DNA from: an uncultured Actinoplanes sp.
GTDB lineage: Bacteria; Actinomycetota; Actinomycetes; Mycobacteriales; Micromonosporaceae
Assembly: GCF_934643405.1 (NCBI RefSeq)
Contig: NZ_CAKUCL010000005.1
Coordinates: 1-64,000, forward strand
Length of the DNA stretch: 64,000 nt
Direction of reading: 5' to 3'
Under the pieces are notes generated by a model. The model did no database searches. It worked only from the letters and a program-made list of their open reading frames with translations, and was not told where the DNA came from. How positions within the stretch are numbered: the first letter of the stretch is position 1; each line of letters begins with the position of its first letter. The translations under genes were made by a program, and so were the position numbers. Shown here piece after piece: positions 42,945 through 53,800 of the stretch.

Positions 42945-43045
42945 GGGACCCCGGGTGCGGCCGTGAGGCGCCGGAGCGCGGTGAAGGGCGGGGTCGGGTG
43001 TGGCCGGTTGCGGCTCCCCCTGGGGGAGGCGGCATTGTTTCGTCC

Positions 43046-43792
43046 GTGGATGCGGAACGGGGTTATGCGATCGGGGAGCTTGCCCGGCTTGCGGGGGTGA
43101 GCGTCAAGACCCTTCGGTTCTGGGCCGACCGCGGGGTCGTTCCGGCCTCGGGGCGCGATCGGCGCGGGCACCGGGTCTTCGACGCAGCGGCCGTCGTGCG
43201 GGTGTCGCTTGTGCGGACGCTCCGGGAGCTCGGGGTCGACCTCGCGACCGTGCGGAAGGTCGCGGAGCGGGAGGCCCCGCTCGCGGACGTCGCGCGAGCG
43301 CATGCGGCGGCCGTCGCCATGCAGATCGGGACGCTCCGGCGCCGGTACGCGACCCTGGCCGCGATGGCCCGGCCGGGGCTCAGTGACGAGGAGATGATCA
43401 GGGTGTCGGATCGGGCACGGCTGGATGACGCGGAACGCCGGCGGCTCATCGACGCCTTTCTCGACGATGTCTTCGGCGGGATCGCCGATCCGGCCCTCGA
43501 GGGCATCCGGCGGTCCTGGACGCCGGTGCTGCCCCCGCGGCCGGCCGCGGCGCAGCGCGACGCGTGGGAGGAACTGGCCGAGCTGACCCGCGACGAGGAC
43601 TTCCGCCTGACGATGCGCCGGGTCGCCGTGCTGTTCGCCGAGGAACGGGCCCGCAGCGGCACCGGCACCGTACGGCGGGACACGCTCACGATGCTGGTCC
43701 AGGCTCAGCCCCGGCGCGAACGGTACGAGCAACTGCTCGCCACCGTGAACGGCTGGGCCGCGGACGGCCCAGCCGAACCTTCTCACGGATAG
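43046..43792 (+). CDS. MerR-family transcriptional regulator
   Basis: 248 residues from GTG 43046. N-terminal MerR winged helix: YAIGELARLAGVSVKTLRFW, ADRGVVPASGRDRRGHRVFD, then LVRTLRELGVDLATVRKVAE. The long C-terminal part (DAFLDDVFGGIADPALEG, WEELAELTRDEDFRLTMRR) is a ligand domain of the kind found in actinobacterial MerR proteins without metal cysteines. The spacing from the nearest purine-rich site (GGGGGAGG at 43022-43029) is long, so the start is not certain. Overlaps the convergent beta-helix gene by 10 bp. Confidence 0.85.
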   Translation: MDAERGYAIGELARLAGVSVKTLRFWADRGVVPASGRDRRGHRVFDAAAVVRVSLVRTLRELGVDLATVRKVAEREAPLADVARAHAAAVAMQIGTLRRRYATLAAMARPGLSDEEMIRVSDRARLDDAERRRLIDAFLDDVFGGIADPALEGIRRSWTPVLPPRPAAAQRDAWEELAELTRDEDFRLTMRRVAVLFAEERARSGTGTVRRDTLTMLVQAQPRRERYEQLLATVNGWAADGPAEPSHG

Positions 43793-45657
43793 TCGGTCAC
43801 GAAGACCGGGACGCCGATCCTGGTGGTGTCGGCCGCCGCGCCCACGCCGTTGACGACGTGGTCGATCACGCCGGCGCTGAGGTTGACGGTCATGATGTGG
43901 TGCAGCCTGACGCCGGGGCGCTCGGGCACCTCGAAGCCGTTCGCCGTGTGGATCGACGGGTTGTTCTGGTTGAACACGTAGACGCCCGCGCCGTACAGCG
44001 CATGGGTCCTGACCTTGTCGCCGACCTTGTAACCGGCGTAGCCGAGCACCGGGCCGTTCATCCAGTCCGCCTGCGTGGGCGGGTCGTACGGGAGCTCGTT
44101 CTGGTAGAGGATCGTCGTGCCGTCGTCGCCGTTCCAGACCGTGTTGTACTTCTGGAAGTGCTCGACGAACAGGCCCGTCGCGGTCACGTTGTCGCCGTTG
44201 ATCACGGCGCCGTAGCGCCCGATGTTGGTGTTCCAGCGCTCGGTGTCGGTGAAGCCCTCGACGCCGTGGTCGGCGCGCCACACCCAGGTGTGGTCGATGA
44301 TCACGTTGTTGCTGTTGACCTGCAGCGCGGTGTCGGTCTTGCCGACGTGCGGGCCGCCGACGCGGAAGTAGACGTCGTTGAGGGTGATCGGGTTGGCCGC
44401 CGACGACAGGCCGCCGGTCGACGACAGGCCGACCTGCAGCAGCGCCTTCGACTCCTGGAGACCGGCGTCGATGGTGACCCCGGCGACGATCACGCCCGGC
44501 ACCGAGGCGACCCGCAGCGGCGTCGCACCGTTGACCGCGGTCAGCGTGGCGTGGCCGATCCCGAGGACGACCTGGTTCGGGTGCAGCACCAGAAGGCTCT
44601 GGTCCACGTCGTACACACCCGGGGTGAACAGCAGGTTCTTGCCCGCCAGCAGCTTCGCGTTGATCAGCCATTGCGGGTCCGAGGGCTTCGCGACGAAGAA
44701 GTCCGAGAGCGGGAGCGTACGGCCGGGGGTGAGCCCGTCGGCGTACGAGACGCCGCTGCTGTCACGCTGCACGGAGGGCACCCGGACGTTCCACCTGCCC
44801 TGGTCGTCCACGAACAGGTAGGGCTTCTCGCGGCTGACCGGGGTGGTGGCCAGCGTGGTGTACGGCGGGTCGGGGAAGCCGGCCTCGCTGGGCGCGCCCT
44901 GCACGCCGGCGAAGACCTGGTTCCAGACGCCGTTCGACCAGCCGTCGATCTTGCTGTTGCGGGTCAGCCACTGCTGTTGCGAGCCGTTGGTCACCGACGG
45001 CAGCGTGGAGTCGGCGATGAAGCCGCCGCTGGCGTACTGCGGGCCGGCGGTGCAGTAGTCCATCAGCGACAACGTGCCGCCGCTGATGTTGAGCCGGCGC
45101 ATCGAGACCGCCTGGGAGACGGCCCAGAAGTTCGCCGTGGAGCGGCAACCGTCCTGACCGGCCGCGTTGATGTGGACGGACAGGTTGGAGACGGTGCGCC
45201 AGAAGTTCACCAGCGCCAGGCAGTTGCTGGTGCCGCCGTCGGCCAGGCAGCGGTTGTAGACCTCCACCTTGCCGTTGATCACGACGTCGCCGGGGTCGGC
45301 GCCGAGCCCGCTGATCTCGGTGTAGTAGCCCACCTTGATCTGAAGCGGCTGGGCGTCCGTCCCGTACGTGCCAGGCTTGAACAGGAAGGCGTACCGGTCG
45401 GTGCCCATCTCGTTGTCGACCTGCTTGGCCCAGGTCGCGTCCAGCTTGGCCTGGATGTCGGCGACCGGCATCGACGGGTCGAAGACGGTGACGTTGGGGC
45501 CGAGACCCGGGGCGGCCGCGAGGCGTCCGGAAAGGGCGGAGGGAGCGGCGGAGGCGGACGTCGCGGTCAGCGCGCTCGCGGTGAACACCGCGAGGCAGGC
45601 AGCGAGGAGGCGTCCCCAGAGCCGGCGGCCGGTGGGCCGCCCGGCGCGTGTCGTCAT
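43783..45657 (-). CDS. Secreted right-handed beta-helix protein
   Basis: 624 residues from ATG 45657. The Sec signal peptide is LLAACLAVFTASALTATSAS ending near ASA-AP. The mature protein has repeated beta-helix strands with Asn/Val ladders (LLVLHPNQVVLGIGHATLTA, VIVAGVTIDAGLQES, ALQVNSNNVIIDHTWVWRAD, WNTNIGRYGAVINGDNVTAT, YGAGVYVFNQNNPSIHTANG). It resembles Streptomyces proteins often mislabelled adenylyl cyclase and pectate-lyase-like glycan-active proteins. A role in binding or cutting extracellular polysaccharide is likely; catalytic residues were not identified. Confidence 0.8.
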   Translation of the reverse strand: MTTRAGRPTGRRLWGRLLAACLAVFTASALTATSASAAPSALSGRLAAAPGLGPNVTVFDPSMPVADIQAKLDATWAKQVDNEMGTDRYAFLFKPGTYGTDAQPLQIKVGYYTEISGLGADPGDVVINGKVEVYNRCLADGGTSNCLALVNFWRTVSNLSVHINAAGQDGCRSTANFWAVSQAVSMRRLNISGGTLSLMDYCTAGPQYASGGFIADSTLPSVTNGSQQQWLTRNSKIDGWSNGVWNQVFAGVQGAPSEAGFPDPPYTTLATTPVSREKPYLFVDDQGRWNVRVPSVQRDSSGVSYADGLTPGRTLPLSDFFVAKPSDPQWLINAKLLAGKNLLFTPGVYDVDQSLLVLHPNQVVLGIGHATLTAVNGATPLRVASVPGVIVAGVTIDAGLQESKALLQVGLSSTGGLSSAANPITLNDVYFRVGGPHVGKTDTALQVNSNNVIIDHTWVWRADHGVEGFTDTERWNTNIGRYGAVINGDNVTATGLFVEHFQKYNTVWNGDDGTTILYQNELPYDPPTQADWMNGPVLGYAGYKVGDKVRTHALYGAGVYVFNQNNPSIHTANGFEVPERPGVRLHHIMTVNLSAGVIDHVVNGVGAAADTTRIGVPVFVTDYP

Positions 45658-45786
45658 GCGCAAAGATCCTTCCGGTGACCAGGGTGCAAACAACTGGGTC
45701 ACAGAAAGCAATAGACGCGGACGCATGTCAAGCGCGGGAACCGGCCGCCGGGGCCGCATTAACGACGGCTCCGGACATCTCGCTCA

Positions 45787-45826
45787 GGTTCCGGAACCAA
45801 AGGTGCCCAAAAGGCTCTGCGGGCAC
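45787..45826. promoter_or_regulatory. Palindrome and hairpin in the beta-helix/rox spacer
   Basis: GGTTCCGGAACC (45787-45798) is a perfect palindrome, closely followed by GTGCCC (45803-45808) and GGGCAC (45821-45826), which can pair across 12 bases. They lie about 60 bp before the RAE and may be operators for either divergent gene. Confidence 0.4.
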
Positions 45827-45870
45827 AAAGAAAGGCCATCCCTGGCCACCTCCAACGTATAGCGGACCGG

Positions 45871-45889
45871 GGGTCTTGCCGCAAGACCG
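45871..45889 (+). promoter_or_regulatory. Rifamycin-associated element (RAE)
   Basis: GGGTCTTGCCGCAAGACCG matches, at 15 of 19 positions, the RAE consensus as I recall it (GGGGCTTGCGGCAAGGCCC). Positions 4 and 16 differ in a compensating way, so the inverted repeat GGTCTTGC-C-GCAAGACC is perfect. It lies 52 bp before a Rox-type monooxygenase gene. RAEs are known upstream of rifamycin-inactivating genes (rox, arr, rgt, rph) and of helR in actinomycetes, where rifampicin induces them. Confidence 0.85.
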
Positions 45890-45895
45890 GGGTGA

Positions 45896-47338
<1,443 letters not shown>

Positions 47339-47342
47339 CCGG

Positions 47343-47591
47343 CTACTTAGGGCGGGTCTGCCGGCTCGCCCGGGCGCACTCGATGAGCCACAGCCCGAAC
47401 TCCTCGGCCTCCTGGGCGGAGACGCGCACGGTCACACCCGTACCGAGGAAGCAGTTGACCCAGACCGCGCCGTTCTTCGGGCCGCCGGACAGCTCGCCGC
47501 CGCCGTTGCGGTCGCCGACGGTGAACCGGTCGGCCGGGCCCTGGTTGCGGGGCCGGGGCACCACCACAGCCGAGTCGTCCCCGCTGTTCAT
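47343..47591 (-). CDS. Small protein of unknown function
   Basis: 82 residues from ATG 47591 (MNSGDDSAVVVPRPRNQG). VWVNCFLGTGVTVRVSAQEA followed by EEFGLWLIECARASRQ gives a short beta-rich core with two cysteines. Convergent with rox, 4 bp apart. Family not recognised. Confidence 0.55.
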   Translation of the reverse strand: MNSGDDSAVVVPRPRNQGPADRFTVGDRNGGGELSGGPKNGAVWVNCFLGTGVTVRVSAQEAEEFGLWLIECARASRQTRPK

Positions 47592-47741
47592 ACGACAGAC
47601 CATAGACCGGTTTTGATCGGCGCAGGCAACCCTTCCGGACGACGTGAGGTGACCGATCGGCTACTCGCACGCCCGGACGGGGTGCCGAACGCCCGGGCGG
47701 CACGGGTTCCCGGCCGGCCCGCGCCGCGCGATGATCGGCGC

Positions 47742-47987
47742 ATGCGCGCTTCGGTGTTGTCGTACCGGTCCGAGGGCTCGGTGCTCAGCCTGTGGTCCAA
47801 GGGCTCGGTGCTGTCGATCGGCTCGACCGGTTCGGTGCTGTCCATCGGCTCCATCGGCTCGGCCGTCTCGATCGGGTCCATCGGCTCCTTCGTGGCCATC
47901 GGGTCGATCCTGTCGGCCGTCTCGATCGGCTCGATCATGTCCTGGCGGTCGCGCGGGAGGACGTTGAGCGCCAGAATGCACCGGTGA
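47742..47987 (+). CDS. Ser-x-x triad-repeat protein coupled to the sugar dehydrogenase
   Basis: 81 residues from ATG 47742. From residue 4 to residue 70 every third residue is Ser (positions 4, 7, 10 ... 70), with a single Ala at 52: 22 of 23 triads. The other two positions are mostly Val/Leu/Ile and Gly, giving patches such as GSVLSIGSTGSVLSIGSIGS. No signal peptide. The stop overlaps the next gene's GTG as GTGA (47984-47987), so translation is probably coupled. A strict period of three suggests a regular extended or helical rod, for example a three-residue-per-turn polyproline-II-like bundle or a beta-solenoid edge. Similar small SIGS-repeat ORFs occur in other actinomycetes, as I recall; none has a known function. 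Confidence 0.55.
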   Translation: MRASVLSYRSEGSVLSLWSKGSVLSIGSTGSVLSIGSIGSAVSIGSIGSFVAIGSILSAVSIGSIMSWRSRGRTLSARMHR

Positions 47988-49303
47988 AGACTGTGTATCG
48001 CGCGGCCCTGGCCGCCGGTCTGGGGCTGACCCTCGCCGCCTGCTCCACCGACGCGCCGGCCGCGGCCCCCGCCACCACCGTGCCCCCGTCGTCCGGCACG
48101 GCCGCCGTGCCGGCCCTGGTGGGCACGACGGTCCAGGCGGCCGACCGCGCCGCGCCGTTCGACGTGACGCGGTCGGTGCAGGCGCCGCCCGGCTGGACGG
48201 TGTCGGTCTGGGCGCGGGTGCCGAGCGCCCGGTTGCTCGCCTTCGCGCCGGACGGGCGGCTGCTGGTGTCGCGACCCAAGTTCGGTGATGTCCTCGCGCT
48301 CTCCCCCGGTTCCCCCGCCTCGGCGCAGACGCTGGTCAGCGGGCTGAACCAGCCGCACGGGCTGGTTTTCGCGGGCGACACGCTCTATCTGGCGGAGAGC
48401 GACAAGGTCGACAGCTTCACGTACGGCGCGGGGTCGCTCTCGGCGAGGAAGGTCGTCGTGGACGGGCTGCCGGACGCCAAGAGTCCCGAGCTGGGCGGGG
48501 CGTACGCGCACGCGCTGAAGAGCGTGGCGGTGGGCCGGGACGGTGCTCTCTACGTCTCGATCGGGTCCACCGGCAACATCTCGGCCGAGGACCGGGACGC
48601 GACGCCGGAGCGGGCGTCGATCCTGCGGGTGCCGCCGGGCGGCGAGAAGTACTCGGTGTTCGCGCACGGCGTGCGCAACGGCACCGGGCTCGCGATCGAT
48701 CCCGACGGTGGGGTGTGGACGGCGGTCAACAACCGGGACAACGTCGAGTACCCGTACGACGGACCGGACAAGGGCGACGTTCTCCAGTCGTACGTCAACG
48801 ATCATCCGCTGGAGCCGCTCGCGAAGCTGACCGAGGGCCGCGACCTGGGATGGCCGTACTGCAACCCGGACCCCGATCTGTCGCCGGGCGCCTCCGACTC
48901 GCCGCTGAGCTACACGGCCCGCCCGTTCGTCCGGGACATCCAGACGAATCCGGACGGATCAAAGCTGGATTGCGCGTCCCTCCCGCCGGTCGAGCAGGGC
49001 ATGGGGGCGCACTCGGCGCCGCTGGGCCTGAGCTTCGCGTCCGGCATCCCCGGGGCGTACGGGGCGGGCGCCCTGGTCGGCGTCCACGGCTCGTGGAACC
49101 GCAAGCCGCCGCGCGCGCCGGAGGTGTCGTTCTTCGCCTGGCGCGACGGCACGCTGGGGCCGCAGCAGACCCTGCTGACCGGCTTCCAGGCGGCGGACGG
49201 GTCGCGCTGGGGGCGGCCGGTGATGGCGGTGCAGGGGCCGGACAAGGCGCTGTACGTCAGCGACGACCTGGCCGGCGCGATCTACCGCGTGACGCCGCGT
49301 TAG
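47984..49303 (+). CDS. PQQ-dependent sugar dehydrogenase-type lipoprotein
   Basis: 439 residues from GTG 47984. Lipobox LTLAAC with Cys20. The mature domain is a six-bladed beta-propeller of the soluble glucose/sorbosone dehydrogenase family: LAFAPDGRLLVSRPKFGDVL, GLNQPHGLVFAGDTLYLAES, YAHALKSVAVGRDGALYVSI, VRNGTGLAIDPDGGVWTAVN, DLGWPYCNPDPD, HSAPLGLSFASGIPGAYGAG and VGVHGSWNRKPPRAPEVSFF. It would oxidise an extracellular sugar with PQQ or be a structural relative. No PQQ biosynthesis genes are in the window. Translationally coupled to the Ser-repeat ORF. Confidence 0.9.
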   Translation: MKTVYRAALAAGLGLTLAACSTDAPAAAPATTVPPSSGTAAVPALVGTTVQAADRAAPFDVTRSVQAPPGWTVSVWARVPSARLLAFAPDGRLLVSRPKFGDVLALSPGSPASAQTLVSGLNQPHGLVFAGDTLYLAESDKVDSFTYGAGSLSARKVVVDGLPDAKSPELGGAYAHALKSVAVGRDGALYVSIGSTGNISAEDRDATPERASILRVPPGGEKYSVFAHGVRNGTGLAIDPDGGVWTAVNNRDNVEYPYDGPDKGDVLQSYVNDHPLEPLAKLTEGRDLGWPYCNPDPDLSPGASDSPLSYTARPFVRDIQTNPDGSKLDCASLPPVEQGMGAHSAPLGLSFASGIPGAYGAGALVGVHGSWNRKPPRAPEVSFFAWRDGTLGPQQTLLTGFQAADGSRWGRPVMAVQGPDKALYVSDDLAGAIYRVTPR

Positions 49304-49710
49304 GTCGTCGCGGCGCCGGGATCCGCGGCGGCGTCCGAGGAGATCAGCACGACGTTGCCGTCCGGGTCGTCGACCATCGCCGCGTACGGTCCGGCGGTCC
49401 TCGCGGGCGCCATCCGGCCGTGGTGGCCCGCCGAGGTGAGCCTGGCCCACTCGGCGTCGACGGCCGCGTCGTCGCCGACGAAGAACTCCAGGACCTGCTG
49501 GTAGCCGCGCTCCGGGCGGACCCAGGCCGGATCGGCGGCGGCCGCGAAGCCCTCCGCCAGGACCAGGCTGACACCACTGTCCATCCGCAGCAGCGACACG
49601 CGACGGCCCGGCTCCGGTTCCGGGATGCCGAGGCCGAGGAGGCGGTAGAAGTCGATCGACCTGCGAAGATCACGCACGTCGAGCCCGATCATGCCCAGCT
49701 GGATTGCCAT
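49300..49710 (-). CDS. VOC-family (glyoxalase-like) protein
   Basis: 136 residues from ATG 49710. The paired beta-alpha-beta-beta-beta units of the vicinal-oxygen-chelate fold are visible: LGMIGLDVRDLRRSIDFYRL, QVLEFFVGDDAAVDAEWARL, and YAAMVDDPDGNVVLISSD with a metal-binding-type acidic end. Substrate unknown. Divergent from a MarR gene that probably controls it. Confidence 0.87.
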   Translation of the reverse strand: MAIQLGMIGLDVRDLRRSIDFYRLLGLGIPEPEPGRRVSLLRMDSGVSLVLAEGFAAAADPAWVRPERGYQQVLEFFVGDDAAVDAEWARLTSAGHHGRMAPARTAGPYAAMVDDPDGNVVLISSDAAADPGAATT

Positions 49711-49827
49711 GAGTGGTCCCCTTCCCGCTGTGCGACCCGCCGCGTCCGTCCGCGGCATCCGAATCGTAAGCGCATGCCTACGATCTACTTGCGCCTACTA
49801 TCTGTCAAGGCGTGAAAGAGTGAGGTC

Positions 49828-50265
49828 GTGCAGCGCGCGGATCTCGGAGCCATGGTGGCGCGGCTCGGCCGCCGCCTGATCGCGATGGAGGAGCCGATCC
49901 TGGCCGCCCACGGCATCTCGATGTGGGCCTACGTGGCGCTGAGCGCGCTGGACCGGCGAGCCACCCGCACGCAGGCGGCGCTCGCCGCAGCCATCGGCGC
50001 CGACAAGACCCGGCTCATCCCGGTGCTCGACGATCTGCAACGGCGGGGACTGATCACGCGCGAGCCCGATCCGGCGGATCGCCGCGTACGCGTGCTGAAC
50101 CTGACCCCCGCCGGCCGCAAGCTGCACGCGGCGGTGCGGGCCGACATCCGCGCGGCGGAGGACACCCTGCTGGCCGGCGTCGCCGAGCAGGACCGGTCCG
50201 GCTTCCTGGCCGTGCTGCAGGCGCTGGATCGGCCGGGACCTCAGACGGACCAGGGTCGTCGCTAG
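49828..50265 (+). CDS. MarR-family transcriptional regulator
   Basis: 145 residues from GTG 49828, preceded by GTGAGGTC. Winged helix: QAALAAAIGADKTRLIPVLD, DLQRRGLITREPDPADRRVR, VLNLTPAGRKLHAAVRADI. It lies back to back with the VOC gene. The 117-bp spacer contains two direct copies of GCCTACNATCT-like sequence (about 49775 and 49793) that could be its sites. Confidence 0.88.
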   Translation: MQRADLGAMVARLGRRLIAMEEPILAAHGISMWAYVALSALDRRATRTQAALAAAIGADKTRLIPVLDDLQRRGLITREPDPADRRVRVLNLTPAGRKLHAAVRADIRAAEDTLLAGVAEQDRSGFLAVLQALDRPGPQTDQGRR

Positions 50266-50347
50266 GGTCTCCCCCTGGCTCGGGACCGGGCCGGCGCGCG
50301 CCAGGCTGAGGCAGCCAACCAAACGCCGGCCCACGTCAGGAGCGACG

Positions 50348-50806
50348 ATGCCCACCATCCGCCTGCATCAGAACACCACCGCCACGCCCGAGCAGCTCGT
50401 CGCCGGCATCACCGACTTCGGGCCGGGGCGGCAGGAGCTGTTCGGCAACAGCGCCGACGACCGCCTGCGGGTGCACTCGCGGTCGCCGGGGCACGCCGAC
50501 GTCACCGAGGGGTCGGGAGGCTTCTGGGAGCGGCTGGAGTACGACTGGACGGACCCGCGCCGGATCACGATGCGGACCGTCGACTCGAACATCTGGGGCG
50601 GGGCGTCCGGGCACACGTACACGATCACGCCGAAGCCGGACGGGACCACCGACCTCGACGTGGTCGTGGTGCGCGAGGGCAAGAACCTCAAGGGGAAGCT
50701 GATCGGCGCGCTGCTCGCGTCGGTGGGCAAGGGGGTGCTCTCGAAGACCCTGGCCGGGACGGTCAGGGCCATCGAGAGCCGCGGCGCCGGCGGGCGCCCC
50801 GCCTGA
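50348..50806 (+). CDS. SRPBCC-family protein
   Basis: 152 residues; ATG 50348 follows AGGAGCG. It has the helix-grip fold of the START/polyketide-cyclase superfamily: IRLHQNTTATPEQLVAGITD, WERLEYDWTDPRRITMRTVD, HTYTITPKPDGTTDLDVVVV and a C-terminal helix KGVLSKTLAGTVRAIESR. Lipid or hydrophobic ligand binding is typical of the fold. Role unknown. Confidence 0.82.
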   Translation: MPTIRLHQNTTATPEQLVAGITDFGPGRQELFGNSADDRLRVHSRSPGHADVTEGSGGFWERLEYDWTDPRRITMRTVDSNIWGGASGHTYTITPKPDGTTDLDVVVVREGKNLKGKLIGALLASVGKGVLSKTLAGTVRAIESRGAGGRPA

Positions 50807-50814
50807 GCGCGTCG

Positions 50815-53800
50815 TCAGAGGACCGACGCCGCCAGCTCGTCGGGGTTGCCGAAGCGGTGGGCGGTGATGCTGACCGCCTGCTCGTGCACAAACGGCAGCA
50901 GCTCCACCCGCCCGGACTCGGTGACCGGACCGGCCCAGACGGCCAGGTCGGGGCTCGGGCCGGCCGACGCGGCCGGCGCGCCGATCAAGCGCACCCGGCC
51001 GGCGGACAGGCCCGCGGCCCAGGTCGCGTCGTCCTCGACGGCGACCTGGCCGATCGCCGAGGTCAGCCCCAGCGGCAGCGCGTCGGCCACCGACACGCGC
51101 AGCGGGGCGCCGGCCAGCAACCCGGCCGCGACCACGCGCACCAGCTGCGGCACCGAGCCGCCGGCCGCGAGCCGCACGGTCACCGGGACCGGCAGGTACC
51201 GCAGGACGTTGCGCTCGGCCCACAGGCCGGACACGTCGGACGCCTGGAAGACCGACCGCCACGCCGAAGCGTCGCTCGCCGCCGCCCGGGCGATGAAGGC
51301 CGTTTCGTCGGCCTCGAAAACCTCGCCCGCGGCGGCCAGCAGCCGGCGCACGGCGGGGTGGGTGACCTCGGCGTCCGACGTCGCGTGCCCGGGCTCCCAG
51401 CCGGTGAGGCCGATCAGGTAGTTCGGGCCGCCCGCCTTCGTGCCGGGGCCGACCGCCGAGCGCTTCCAGCCACCGAAGGGCTGACGCCGTACGATCGCAC
51501 CCGTGATCCCCCGGTTGACGTAGAGGTTGCCCGCCTGGATGCGGTCCAGCCAGGTCCCGACCTCCTGCGGGTCCAGCGAGTGCAGGCCCGAGGTCAGGCC
51601 GAAGTCGACCTCGTTGACCAGGTCGATCGCCTCGTCCAGCGTCTCCGCGGTCATCACGCCCAGGATCGGGCCGAAGTACTCGACCCGGTGGTACTCCGAG
51701 CCGCGGCGCACGCCGTCGCGGATGCCGGGGCTCCACAGGCGGCCGCTGTCGTCCAGCTGCTTCGGCTGCAGCAGCCAGCTCTCGCCGGGGCCGAGCCTGG
51801 TGAGGCCGTCGAGCAGCTTGCCGGTGGCGGGCTCGATGACCGGGCCGACCTGCGTACGGGCGTCGGCCGGATACCCCACGGTGAGCGACGACGCCGCGTC
51901 CAGCAGCTGGGTGCGGAACCGGCGGGACCGGGCCACCGACCCGACGAGCACGACCAGCGACGCGGCCGAGCACTTCTGCCCGGCGTGGCCGAACGCGGAC
52001 GCCACCACGTCCTTCACAGCCAGGTCGAGGTCCGCGCTCGGGGTCACGATGATGGCGTTCTTGCCGCTGGTCTCGGCGAGCAGCGGCAGATCCTCCCGGA
52101 ACGAGCGGAACAGCTCGGCGGTCTCGTACGCGCCGGTCAGCACGACCCGGTCGACCAGCGGATGCGCGATCAGCTCGCGGCCCAGCTGCTTCTCCTCGAC
52201 CTGCAGCAGGGTGAGCAGCCGCGGGTCCGGCAGCACCGGGCGGATGATCTCGGCAAGGACCGCGCCGCAGCGCTCGGCGGGCGGGGCCGGCTTGATCACG
52301 ACGGCGGAACCGGCGGCCAGGGCGGCGAGCATCGACCCGGCCGGGATGGCCACCGGGAAGTTCCACGGCGGCGTGACCAGGGTCAGTTTCGCCGGCACCG
52401 CGACGGCGCCGTCCACCGTGTCCAGTTCGCGGGCCAGCTCGGCGTAGTAGTGCGCGAAGTCGGCGGCCTCGGACACCTCCGGGTCGGCCTGGTCGGCGGT
52501 CTTGCCGGTCTCGGCGGCCATCACCTCGATCAGGTCGGCGCGCCGGGCCTCGATGGCGTGGCCGACGCGGTGCAGGATCCCGGCGCGCTCGGCGCCGCTG
52601 AGCCTGCCCCAGCCCTCCGCGGCCGCCGTGGCCCCTTCCAGAGCGGCGGACAGGATCGACTCGTCGGAGATCCGGGCCTTGGTGATCGTCTCGACGCCCA
52701 GCGCCGACGACGGCACCCGGGCCAGGACACCGCGCACCAGGTCGCGGTTGGCCTGCACCGACGGGTCGGTGTCCGGCGTGTTCTCGAAATGCCCGAAGGA
52801 CGATTCCGGTACGGCGGTGAACCGGGCCGCCACGCGGTGCGGGGGCGGCACGGCGTCGTCGAGGTCGGCGAGCGACGCCAGGAACCGGTCCCGCTCGCGC
52901 GCGAACAGCTCCGGGTCGGAATCCAGCTCGAACACCGCGGACATGAAGTTCTCGGTGCTCGCGCCCTCCTCGAGACGCCGGATCAGGTACGCGATCGCGA
53001 CGTCGAACTGCTCCGGCCGTACGACCGGGGTGTAGAGCAGCAGACCGCCCACCTCGCGCCGGACCACCTCGGCCTGGCCCTCGGCCATGCCGAGCAGCAT
53101 CTCGAACTCGATGCCGTCGCGGACCCCGCGGCGGCCGGCGAGCAGCCACGCGTAGGCGATGTCGAAGAGGTTGTGACCGGCCACGCCGAGCCGGACGTTG
53201 CGGATCCGCTGCGGGTCCAGCGCGTAGTCCAGCACCCGCTTGTAGTTCGTGTCGGTCTCCTGCTTGCTGCCCCAGGTGGCGACGGGCCAGCCGTGCACGG
53301 TCGCCTCGACCCGCTCCATCGGCAGGTTGGCGCCCTTGACCAGGCGGACCTTGATGCCGGCGCCGCCGCGGGCCCGGCGGGCGGCCGACCACTCCTGCAG
53401 CCGCGTCATCGCGGCGAGGGCGTCCGGCAGGTACGCCTGCAGGACGATGCCCGCCTCCAGCTTCTCCAGCTCGGGCTGGTCGAGGAGCCGGGTGAACACC
53501 GCGATGGTGAGGTCGAGGTCCTTGTACTCCTCCATGTCGAGGTTCACGAACTTGCGGGTGCGCGCCGTCGCCGCGAGGGTGAACAGCGGCGTCAGCTCCT
53601 CGACGATGTCGTCGACGGCCTCGTCGAACGCCCACGGGTTGTGCGGCGTGACGGTCGACGACACCTTGATCGACACGTAGTCGACGTCGGGGCGGGCGAG
53701 CAGCCGCTCGGTCTCGCGCAGCCGGCGGGTCGCCTCGCCGCGGCCGAGGACGGCCTCGCCGAGCAGGTTGACGTTGAGGCTGACGCCGCGCTTCTTGATC

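Larger units (their letters stand above)
41869..43045. other. Repeat-rich stretch without a supported gene
   Basis: About 1.2 kb holding two tandem-repeat blocks (listed separately) and several direct repeats of GCCGGCTGCGATC type near 41955-42010. Long open frames occur on both strands, but they only translate the repeats and resemble nothing. Confidence 0.65.

Noticed and set aside
42205..43035. Long minus-strand frame rich in ACCRAS/LVRLP repeats
   Set aside because: It translates the non-codon-period tandem arrays, crosses two unrelated repeat blocks and has no start signal.
47661..47981. Asp/Gly/Arg-rich minus-strand frame opposite the Ser-repeat ORF
   Set aside because: The plus-strand ORF is coupled by GTGA to the dehydrogenase; the opposite frame has no start context. 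Because repeats keep all frames open, this was judged on coupling, not length.
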